Of a stretch of DNA of 64,000 nt, positions 48,601-60,600 are shown one piece after another (within the stretch, counting starts at the first letter, position 1; each line of letters starts with the position of its first letter). Under the pieces are notes generated by a model that was not told where the DNA came from, did no database searches, and was given only the letters and a program-made list of their open reading frames with translations. The stretch is from Eopsaltria australis (taxonomy: Eukaryota > Chordata > Aves > Passeriformes > Petroicidae). The stretch spans positions 1,240,001-1,304,000 of the forward strand of contig JAVTVJ010000143.1 in NCBI GenBank assembly GCA_034509425.1, given 5' to 3'. The translations under genes and the position numbers were made by a program.

Positions 48601-51600
48601 GTGCCAGCCCCTTCTCCAGTAGGAGTGTGGGAAGTCCTACAGAAGGGCACAGAAACGCCTGATGTACCAAACATGGTGCAGGTGCCCCATGTTCTCCTTG
48701 CTTTGCCAGCAGCACCAGCTGGAACTCAGTCTGGCCCTACAGAATGTTTTGGGCTTTCTTTTGAGAACCAGCATTATGAAATAATGTTATGGCACTTGTC
48801 ATCCTTAACATGCCTGCCATGCCTTGGCACCGACTGTTTACAGCAGAGCATCTGGAGGCCAGGCAAAGATTCCCTTTTAAGGCAAAGAGCCACTATGAGA
48901 ATCCTGAAGAAAAAGTTTCCCTGGCATGTAGGGTACATTCTTCTTTCCTCCTCCTCTTAAATAAACTATTAGTAACTTTTAAAAACAGAACAAAAATGAA
49001 GAAGCGAGGCCAGAAATGCTGCCAAAGACGCTTTGTGCTGCGCAGCCCCCTTAGACCTGCACAGCAACCAAGCCCTGGAGCTAACACAGGGCAGGAAAGG
49101 GGAAGAATGAAGCTGAGGTCAGAGACGTGGGGCAAGAGGGGATTGGAATGGAGACTGCCTTAAAAATCTTGGTCTCTTTCCCTTCTGCAGCCCTGGAGAA
49201 AAGCACTGTCTGCAGCAATCTGTGAACAATTGCACTGAAAGCTGCACTGGGATTTGGGCTTGCTTTCCAACACCTTGCACAGCTTCCTTTCCCATGCTGG
49301 TGTTCTTTTCTTTCCCAATCCTGGACATGGATCATGAACATGGATTGGGAAACATCCAGGATTTGTGTTCTGGGTGTGCTATCATGTGACATTTCCAGCT
49401 GAAGACTTAGCAGTGATCTGGGTTAAAATAGGACATGGGATTGCAGAAAAACCTCCAGACGTACTAATCTTCTGCTGTTTTAAAGAAAGAGGGGAAATAC
49501 AAACATCATCTCTGGTGTTGTTCTCAAAGGGAGGGCAGCTCAACTGGTGTTTGGAGGAAGCTGTTATTCCCCTTTTCGTGCATGCTGTACAAGTAAACAA
49601 AGATACTGAATTACCAAGAAGGGATTTAAGCTCCATGGCCCTTCTAAGTTTCCAGTTCTTGCTCTTAATTGAGGAGAAAAGGCAGTGGGCTGCTGGGTAG
49701 GAAACTGGCCAGCCTTCAAGAGTTTGTTCTTGACCCGTAAGAACTGGCATAACTTGCTTCTTCATTGTTCTTGTCACTTGGACTCATAAATTTCAGCTCA
49801 TAAAACTGTTTCCTTCCTGCTATGAATGGGTTCAGGACTCCCGTGCTTACGCAGAACATTTGTAACCAGAAATTAACTGATAATTTCTTTCCAATAAAGG
49901 GCCACATAAAAAGCCTGTAAAGGTAAGAAGTATATCTGTGAGCAGCTGACCTGGTTTACCTTACAGAGCTGTAGCTTTCTGTGCATGGCTGAAATCACTG
50001 TGTTGTTCCTTTCTGCAAAGGGAATACATTAGCTGGAGACATCTTGAACACTGGAATTTTTTTTGCGTCAAAGTGTTTTACTCCCTCCTCTGTTCCACTC
50101 ACATGTCCTTTGACTCCCTACCCAAAGAAGGGAAGAGAAGCTAAAATACAAACATGCAGTACACCTTTAATTTTGAATTCTAAACCTTTATTCACTGGAA
50201 AAATAAAAACAATGTTCATAAAGTTTGGCCTGAAGGACACTGCTACAATGTTGGCTTACTGCCTCTCTGATTTTGTCTTTTAAGAAGCTAACCCTCATCC
50301 TGAGAGTGCCAAGAAAGTAGGTTTTGGTAGGAGTACTTCACTTTATAGCACTTCATATAGTGGAGCATGTTTAAAAGCACAACACTTCAAAAAGAAAGAA
50401 AAAATTACAGGATAAAAACTTGAAGGTCCAGATAGTTTGAGATATCAGCTAGTTCAGTATTTAGAGGTGTATTTGAAATATGGTGTTGCCTTTGCAGACA
50501 GTTATCCCTGTAAAAGTTTTTGTTGATAGGGCATCATTTCAACCCCAAACTTTTCCAGATTGTGAACTATACAAATTGTAAAGTGCAAGCCAGGTTACTT
50601 GACAATTACCCCTCAAGCCTTTGAGTGATGTTTTTAATATCATTTGGTACTATTTCTGTGGGCATCTTTGGTTTGGTCTTCCTTAAAACAGTCTTTTTCT
50701 TTTTGTGCCATTTTTTGCGTGCATTGCTGTGGACTGGGAAATTTTACTTTCACCAACACTAATGGAATATGTCACAGCTGGATTGGCAACAGTCAAGATT
50801 TTGCTCCCTTCTGAATTTGTGGGGATTGTTAGGATTATAGCAGTTAACCTCGTGTAACAAATAGGGTCAGTTGCTAAAAAAAGCCCACAAAACCCCACCA
50901 CATAAATCAAAAAATATGCATCTTTGTCCTGTAAGGTTCACGATCCATGGTGATTTTCATCCTCACAGACTTGAGATGGCTTGTGAGTTTTGAAGTTTGC
51001 AAATGGAGACAGATTTGCCATGCAAGGCCTTGCCAGACCTGTTCTGTGAATTTTCCAATGGAAATTGCAGTGTTTGAGACTTGGTTGGAACCTGAAACTG
51101 GTGCATGATCCAGAGGGCACAGAGGGATGGGAGTTTTGCCTTAACTTTCTAAAGTTAATTTTAATATACTACACTAAAAAGGGAAAACTCACTGATAATA
51201 CATACTTTTGAAAACAAAAAGGAAACAGCTGTTCATCCCAAGGACAGTTAGTTTGGTGTGGAGAATGGGAGAGGGGGATCAAAGTATTGTCAATTGTCCT
51301 TGAAGAGATTTCACTTTCAGATGCAGTGTAAGAAAGTGCACGGCTTGCTGGGGACAGCAAGAAATGATTATAGCTGTGCTGGTTTCCTCTGGAAAAAAAA
51401 GGAATCCTGTACTGGTAGAGGTCATCTAAACTAGCATGGTCAGTTTAGGGAAGTTTGGCATTTAATAAATCGTTAGTATTCCCTCTGTGTGATCAGACTG
51501 GGAATAAATCAGATGTTCATGACCATGGATGCCTGGTGCAATTCCAAAATGATAAGGTTATGAAGTGCATCCACAGAGTGGACATTGGGTCTCTGGTCTT

Positions 51601-54600
51601 CCTTCAGCTAAATCAGATTGCTCTGTGTGTGCTTCTTTCCAAACAAACCATGTTGGTTTACACTGAAGCACATCTTTAATATTTGTACCATGAATCAACT
51701 TTGAACCTTAGTGCCAGTTTCAGTTCTGAAATGGGAATAACACTTCCTCAAAACGGTGTTACAGCTAAACCTTGATGGTGCTTTGAAGGTGCTCCGAAGT
51801 GCAGGGTTTTTTAAACCAAGAAACTACAGAGCTTCTGACCAAGAAGGAAATGAGAGAGAAAGATTAGAGGAGGATCTTTATTAACTGACATGGTATTAGA
51901 AAGCAAGCTGGGAAATTGGCAATTTTACTCAATCTTAATAAAGTAGACAAGGGAAAAAAATCAAATCCTCTGTGGGCTGTCACTTGATAGTGTCTTACAT
52001 CTCTCTTCTCCAGTTAAATCCAGGGACACTTGCAGCTGATGTGTTTTCTAGCTGGACACAAGGCTGAGTATGGGAGCCCTGCTAGAAGCATTAGTGAATG
52101 CACAGTGTTGGCCTGGAGCCAGTTTGCTGAACCTTCTTGTAAGACTTAAGGCAAATGATCTCTCTTCTGCCATTTCCCATCACTTTTTCCTCTCTGAAAT
52201 TTGTTTGTGAGTGTGACTTGGCCTGTGGCATCATGTTCAATTGAATGCCTAAAACCAGAGACAGACCTAGCCTGGGAATTGTCTGAGGAATTAGTTTGTA
52301 CTCTGGTTTGCCTGTCAGTAAAAGCTGTGGAGTGCTGTCTCCTTGTATTCTCTGAAGATTTTTCTTTCCTTATTTGGTAGTTAAGTGTACTGATAGACAG
52401 GATTTGGTCTAAGCTATGGACAGGTTGTTGTGCAGCAACCAAACTGCTGCACAGCAGTTACTTCTGCAGCTGCTTGGGTGATACAGCTGATATGGCGTGG
52501 ACATGTTAAGACAAATTTAGCAGTACTGTCTAATTTTTGAAGAAAGATTCAGGTAAACATGAATTGGGACTTGAGGTGCCTATGGCTGTGTTTTGAAATG
52601 TACTGCTCTTCTTGTGGTCTTAGATGACACTTAGTTATGTTTTCCAGTAAACAGTGATCTACAGGTGATGAATTTTGATGTTTCCTGAATAGAACAGTAA
52701 AACTGTTCTTGGCATTTTTTGTATTTGTGTACTTTAAACATGAAATGAAAAATTAAGGAAGGCATCTTGAATGAGCTCACAGAAAGGAGATAATAGATGC
52801 TTCACTTTGTGCCTTTGGAGTTGAGTCCAGCTGGTGTTTTCTTACAAGTCTTTGAAACAACAGTGAACTTGGATGTAGGGGCGAGCAGAGGGAAGGAAAC
52901 TCAGTCCTAAACTTTGCACTATTTGGTAATTCTGGTGATTGTGGATGAATGAGCTTTGGTTTATCTGGAATATGGAAGTATTCTTTGTTGATTCTTAATC
53001 ATATGTAATTGTGTTTCTAAAAGAGGAGTTTTTTTTCATCCTGCTGTATGCTTCAGCTTTGTAAGTTTAAAAAAATGCTTTATTATGAGCCAGTATTGTT
53101 AGTTCCCAAACTAAACCCACAGTTTTACAGCCTAGACTGAGCATGACTCAATAATATGAGTAAGTCAACAGAACCTGAGTTCTGCTTGTTTGGGGGGTGA
53201 TACATGGTCCAGTTTGAAATGATGTTTTTAAGGCTGGATTTTTTTTTTTTTGTTTGTTTGTTTGTACTTACAGTAGTGGGGCCATGTAGTGTCCCAGCTG
53301 CACTGCATGCAGGTCGTGAAAATGTGCTGGTGTAAACAGTTTCTGTGGTCTCAGAAGCTGCAAAAGGTTAACAAGACATTTGTGCTACACATGGCAGTTT
53401 GACATTCAGGTCTCAGTGGTGTGAATAAATCCTTTGATAGCAGTGATTCTGGGCATTTTGCAGGTTCTGTGATGATACCCAAGAGTCAGGTTCTTTTTAA
53501 ACTGAGCCAAAGCTTTGGAAAGGGGCAGAGCATGGGATTATCCAGGAAGCTTTTGTTTGAAGTGCTCCACAGTTCCAGCACAAGGCAGTTGTGGAAAGAC
53601 TTACACAATGTATTTAAAAGACTCAGAGTGACTGCATGTACTGATCTAACAGAGACTTGACATCTGTGTGAAAATGAGAGGCTTTGGATTTTGCAAAAGG
53701 ACAATATAGTGTTGTTTGCAGTAGCAAACTTGTGAAATATTCACTGTTGAATTTTTGTTTATTCTCTTAAAATGGGGAAGAGATGCTGAAGTGAGGATGA
53801 GATATACTCCACCCATTCCCATGTGATGGAAGGCTTGCCTCAGCCTCCTGTGTCTTTCTTCCTCCTGTGGTTTCCCTCCATAGCCTGACTGACAGATGGT
53901 TTTTGACCTCTTTGTCTCTCTCTTTTCCCTCCTCCTCCTTGCAGAAGACTGCTCTTAGCTGATGTGGCACAGCCCTAACCTGGGGCCCTTGGTTTAATTA
54001 TCGTGCAAAGACAGAAACTCTATCCAAACTACTTTTCACTGATAACTTTTTTCACTGTGTGTGGTTAATGCGGTTTGTCAAACCAGTCTCTGAAGCTGAA
54101 AGTATTTTCTGCATGACTGTTACTAGAACTATAATTTTCCTAAAAAAATCAACTTATCCTTGAATGCCAGAATCCTGGCCTCCTCTCCCCTCAGCCAAAC
54201 TATACTCAGAAACCACTAAATGTAGCAGATGCAAGGGTTTGAAGACAGGAATAGTCTGACAACCAGGAACTGTTATCTAACCAAGCAACTCCTCTGTATT
54301 AAGAGCCTTACACTGAGGAACAACTGAATTCTCATGTCCTAAAACATCCCTTGGTGGAGCAGTTATGAGAATCAATCCAGTTCACTTCATTAAATAAACG
54401 TAAGGGACAAATCCTGCAGGCTCCATTTGGATTGGAATGCTCTGCTGCGGAAAAAGGACATGATAGGAAATGTGCATGAGTACAGCTCTTGTGCCAAATT
54501 CATCCTCATGAATATTGGCTTTAGTTTATTTTCATCCTGTATTTGTATCCTATAAAAAGATGTTCTATGTTGTATTCTTCAAAAAGATGTCACAGGCATC

Positions 54601-57600
54601 CTCTCTTAAACGATGAAGCCCACCTTTCTCATTAACATAGGAAAGAAGGTGTGACCGACCATCTGTTCCCTGCCAGACACCTACAGTGCTTTCTGTGTAA
54701 ATACATCATGAGGCTGTAAGTGTATATCGTGCTCCTGTCACCGAGTTTTCCTTGATTTTCCTTTATGATGGCCTCTCTGAATTCCCTCTAGTCTTAACTT
54801 ATGGGTTAGATGTGTGACAAGACTGAACACAAGTTTAAGACAGTGAACACTGGCAGTGCTGGTGACCCAAGTTAGAGTGCTGCTTTCCTGAGGAAGGCGC
54901 ATCTCGGTCACTCCCTTCTCCGGTAGGGATTATGTGGATGATGAATCTTTCTGAAGATGTGTTTAGTAAACAGATCAATAAAGAGCTCATGAAGAGAGAA
55001 AACTGAGTAATCATGTTATCTTTAAGAAGAGCACTGACACTTTAAGCACCATTCCAGGAAAGATGTGTATCGCATCCTCACGGCAAAAATTAAGCCTGCA
55101 TGTATCTCAGACAGGAACACAGTTGGAAGATAATTTAAGTGTGTTAAGAGCCAACATGTGAGGTCTGTTTCCTTTGGATGAGATCTCAATGAGTTTTGAC
55201 AGCAAACTTAATGCAGTCATCTGCAAAGGTGGGTTTGTCTTGGCTTTACAGATCTTTAAAAATCACTTTAATGAAGACAGCCTGATATTAAAAAAGAACT
55301 GATGCCTCTTCCTTGTATTCACATGATAATGGACAGCAAGTACTGCCCTGTGATTGTCCCTCACCATTAAATAGATCTTCCATTTCTGCTTAGGTGGATT
55401 TTTTTAACTGTAGGAACACATGGATGTTTGACCACATAGCCTAAAAACCAAAGTGCTTGACCCACTGTCCTCCCTCTGAAGTCCTACTGAATCCCTGATC
55501 CAGGGTTTGGTTGAGAGTCTAGTTAAAAACAAGTGAGAGGGAAACTCCAGTGATTACAGCAAACACTTTACAAATAGGAGATGAAAAATCACAATATGCC
55601 ATGGAGATAAATGTCTTTTATGGAATGTAGTTTCTGTGCTTTTATAAATCCAAATGAAAGGTTATTTCATATAGCATTGGATTTCCAACAGTTTTCAGAA
55701 AAACGCAAACTCAGATCTTTCTGTCCCGGGTATCCCTGGAATTGAGAAAAAAGGTGTTTTTGTGGTTATCAGTGATTTTAGCTGGAGTCACAGATGCTCA
55801 CTTAAGGCTTCTAATAGGGCTGGAGAGCAAGGAATGCTGTAGCTTTGGATGAGCAGCACCAGCTTTTCCAGCTGTCTTCTTGCAGCAGCCGGATTTGCTG
55901 TTTCTCAGACTCCTGTTCTGCAGGTGACCAGGAACTGTGTGACAGAGCAGGTTTTTGGTCCTCACATGAGAGTGGCTCCTTCAGGCACAGAGCTCTCCTG
56001 CTGTCACCACTGTTCACAGGCCTGAGGAGAGATCAGTGCTCTCCCAGGAGTTTGCAGTCTCATCTGGCCAGAGGGCAGGGGAGATGGAGCAGCAGAACGA
56101 AGCTAAGGGGAGGGAATGCAGGAGGAGCAGTGTAAAGGCAAATACAGGAGTTCGGATGAACCAGCTGCTTTCAGCTTTCTGTAGCTGCTCAACAGTAGAG
56201 GTAACCCCACTTCTCTCTTTTTGAATCTTTTGCAGGAAGTCCAAGGGAAAGCCAAATGGTAAAAAGCCAGCACCGGAAGAGAAGAAACTTTACCTAGAGC
56301 CGGAATACACAAAATCCAGAATTACTGACTTCGAATTTAAGGAACTAGTGATGTTACCACGGGAAATTGACCTCAACGAGTGGCTTGCCAGCAACAGTGA
56401 GTATTGTGTTCATAAGCTCTGAGCTTGCTGTCCATGCTTGAGACACCATTCATTCATTCACTCTTTTTGCTGTTTTCAGTGCTTGGAGAAACACTCAGTG
56501 ACTATTTATGCTTACTGTGTAATGCATGTCATTATACCTTGAGTGGTAATTAAGCTGTCCCACGCACAGCCCAGCTGTGCTCAGCAGCATGAAAGCCTTG
56601 ATGCGTTTCCTCCTTCCAGCTCCCTCCCTGTGGCACTGAGGGCACTGCAGTTCTTGATGCTCTTTGGAGAACCATCAGGATTCCCGTTGTCTGCTTGCTA
56701 AACTGGCTGGTTCTGCGTGTTTTTGACTCAGGCTGCTGACCTTCCAGGAGCATTCTAAAAATGTAGTTTCTAAAGACTTGTATGTAAAGCAACTTATACC
56801 TAAAGCCAGAAGTTGTGAAGTCTTTTGGTCAGATTTTTTTCTTCCCTGCTCCTTCCAAATTTTGCTGGAATTACTGTGGATTTAAAGAGTAGACAAGCTG
56901 AAAATCAGGGATGTGGCCAACTACTGTGGCTGAATGCTGTCCCTGTGCACTTCAGCCCTGATTTACTGCACCTTCCTGGGTTTCTCCTGCCAGTCCTCAT
57001 CTGTAGCTATGGCCCATTCTTGTTTATGTTTTTCATGTGTGGTAGAGGCAAGTAACTACTTAAAACTGCACACTAGGAAAGTTTATAGAGACTCATTAAG
57101 AAAAAGTGAGCTGTCCCATGAGAAGTATTAAGAAGTTAAATTATCTCAGGAGATTTTTAAAAAGTAGAAGTGTACTAGGTTTCATGCTGGCTGTTTTTAC
57201 AAGGAGATGTGTCGTGAAAACTAAGAGTGCTGTTTTCTAGCCACTGTACATTTTAAGTCTGACTTCAAAAAAACGTAGCAAATTGTTTGCCTTCAGCTTC
57301 TAGCAGAGTGTTCTACTGTAAAGGTGAGGCTGATGATGAAGACACTTTCCAGTCTTGCTGCTTTGTGAGTAATAAGAGCTAATGCATAATGGTGCTTTCA
57401 TCTTAAATCAAAACAAGAGCTTTCATTCTGTGTACCTCTTTGTTTTGCAGTTCATCATTAGGCTCATTTAGCTAAATCATGGTTAAATTTTTATGCAAGC
57501 TCAAGACTGAGGTTGCTTCACTTGCTCTATTTAAATAATTGTCTGGAGGATAACCAGTGTTTGAAAGTATTTTACTTCTGAATTTCTTTCCTTTGTTTAT

Positions 57601-60600
57601 TTTTCAGCAACAACTTTCTTTCATCACATCAACTTACAGTATAGTACAATCTCAGAATTCTGTACAGGAGAGTCATGTCAGACCATGGCAGTGTGCAATA
57701 CGTAAGTCAGTATTTTCATTTATTACATGTGCAAGGTTTCCATGTCTTCAGAGTTGCCTGGGGGAGGATATTGGTGTTGGATGGCATCGCGCAAGTGTTT
57801 TACAGCAGGTCTCTACTTGTTGAGAATGAGTCAGCTGTGCATCCTCTTTTCTCCCTTCAGCAGGGAAGTGTGGTAGAAATCTGTTTTTGTGGAGGACTAG
57901 AAGGATGAGAATCTTTGAGTGCTCTGAGCTGGTTTTATAAGGTCAGATCAGAGAGGGAAATGACCACGAGTGTGCTTGGGTGAGAGGGAAATGAGGGTGT
58001 TAAGGAAACTTCCCTGTCTGACCATCCAGGAGCCACTTTGGCAGTTAGTCCTGAGCTGGGACCAAGGCCCCTTCACAGCTACACACCCCACACTCACTCA
58101 GACCAGCTTTCCTTACTGGCTTGACCCAGGTTTTCCACAGCAGAGTCTCGGACACCCAGATCCTTAAAATTATCTTTGTGCAGTTACTAAATAACCTCAT
58201 AACAGCCCAGTCTGGTGCCTCCACGGAGGGACCCCAAACAAAGGAAACCCTGGGCTTTTACACTCTCACACTTGAAAAAACCTGAGTGAGTCTTGGGATT
58301 GTCAGCTCCTACTGTGTCTCTGAGTGTCACCTGGCTGGGTCACAGGTCCTCATGTCCTCTATTGTGCCCCTGCCATGCAGAGCTCAGTCCTGAGCCTGCA
58401 GTGCAGCTGCTCATGGAGGTACCTGCCTGGAGTGTGCTCCTCAGCAAGGGCAGGACTGTCTGTACTGGTTGCAGCACTGGAGTTCTGGAGATGGCAGGGT
58501 AGGAGGAGTGAGTTGTGAAAACCTCAGAGGGTGCTTCTGAGAGCCAGAATGCTGACATAGCACCAGGCTGCTGGTGGATAACCTCTAGCCTGACGTGAGC
58601 CACAGGCTCTGCCTGAGCCCCTGGACGCAGGACACAAGTGGCGTCTTTGCAAGAGTAAGGAAAATATTTTGGTTTGGCACTTCTCCACCTCTAGAACTTA
58701 GTAGACTTCAACATTGACTAGCTGTCAGTTCTGAAATAAAGCTTTGTAGTGTTACTGTGCAGTGTCAATATAAGAAAAAGTTACCATAAACTTCTGCTGC
58801 TGATGAGCACAGTTCAACATGACGGAATATGAGATCCAGTCAAGTATGAATAAGCCTCTTGTGTTTTGGGCTTTTTCCCTTCACCATGTGTTGATAGTCC
58901 TTTTCTTCCCTCCTCTTGCATTTCCTGGGATTAATTTACTTGAGATGGATTTTAAAAGGGACGACTGGGCAGTTAATGTCATAGTACATCAAACAACATC
59001 CCACATCCCAGGGAATGTATGCAGCAGAACCATAGCTCTGTATTGTATCTCTGACAGTCATTACATAATTCTTAGAAGGAAAGCCTTGCTTAATGCACAG
59101 GGCTATCTTGTACACTTGAAATTATTATCAGGGGCTTTCTTTGAGAGCACTCAGAAGCATGCAAAGTGTGTGGAGGGTATTTTTGCATGTAAAAGTTGGA
59201 ATGATAACTGTCAGAGAGTTAAAGGCCATGCTAGAGACTTTGAAACCAAGCTGGAAGAGAAAGTAATAAATCTCTGCTGGATCCAGATTTTATCAAAAGG
59301 AGACAGCATGTCTCTAAATAAGAAATGGTGAGCAGTAAGATGAGTATTTTGTTGATTCTTTTTCCCAGGCTTGCTCATGTTTAAATTCCTGATGTAGCAC
59401 TGGCTGTCCCAAGTACTGAGTTTAACTGTTTATCTACTTGGCTGGTGGGAAATAGTGGCTAAAAGGAGGTGGTGATGGGTAGCCTCTATTTTGCTGTAGT
59501 GTAACAAGAATTCTCTGTAAGCACCTTCTGCTGGAGAATAAAGAGAGGAAGTGCCTGTAGGCGACTGCAGCTGTAGTCTGCGTTTTTAGTGGTAGGGGCT
59601 GATAGGTGAATGTTCTATCCTTTGTTTTGGAAAACTGAAAAATTGCGCTATTTGGGAATAACAGGAAGCATGTCTACACTTGGGTGAAGCACTTGAAACA
59701 GTTTGTTTGTAGCTAAACCATAACAACCTCAGTACCTTCCTGTACTTGGGGGCAGGTGGCTGATACACGTTTGCAAACTGGAGGCTGCTTGCCTCTAGCA
59801 AGTGTGTGGGTCTGTGAAAGAGCCACCGAGGTGAGATCAGCTGCCTGCACACCTCAGCACAGCTCAGCTTTGTGGGCTCCCTTCCTCATTGTATTTTCCA
59901 AATCCTGATCTTTTTCTTCTACCTTTCCTAGCTCTGGTAAGCTGAGGATGTGCTTGTATTGGAGAAGCAGCAGTTGCTGGGGCTTATTGTGCCAGTGTAT
60001 AAAGAGAGACTCCTAAACATTAGTGCCCGTTGCTGATTAACCTGATGGACTCTCCAGGCTTAGCCTTCTGTGGCCATCATCTGTTTGTTCCTGTCCTTTG
60101 GAATAAAACAGCATCTGGCTGTATAAGATTGCCACAGAATTACAGTACCTTGGAATTAAGGTGTAGTTTGCCATTTTTTGCCTGTGCTGATTTCTTAGGT
60201 AGTTCCATAAGAAAGTCTGCATTCTGTTCCACTTTTATATTGTCCCTGCTCAGTTCCTGATGATACATTTTGGATCACACTATTCTGGTCATGCCTAAGG
60301 CTTTTTTTATATATTGCTGAGATGTTCAAGTAACTATTGATAAGTGGTTGCTTGTCAAGTTACTTGACATTCAAATTGCACTGCAAGTACCCAGTCATAA
60401 ATATAAAGTATTTGCTGGCACAATAAGCACTGGTTGCAGTTAAATATTTGAGGTAAGGTTTTAAAATCTGAGAGAAGCTGCAGCCAACTGACAAACTGCA
60501 GACAGATGCAGCTTTCAGCCCTCTCTGTCAGCTATGTGAGATAGCACAGCCATCTGCACACAGCGAGGAGAATTTCTGCTTATGGTCACTAGGAGACATC

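Larger units (their letters stand above)
36698..56235 (+). other. MOB2: MOB2 intron 1 (about 19.5 kb, phase 2)
   Basis: The donor is GTAAGG at 36698. The acceptor is a pyrimidine-rich stretch ending TTTTGCAG at 56235. Apart from the tail of the CpG island (to about 36830) and a minus-strand CR1 (48273-48620), I see only single-copy AT-rich DNA, short homopolymers, purine-rich patches (39411-39550, 41217-41275) and small tandem duplications. I looked for an alternative first exon that would supply an MDWLMG-type start with a phase-2 donor and did not find one. Long first introns in vertebrate genes often hold enhancers, but none can be called from the sequence alone. Confidence 0.9.
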
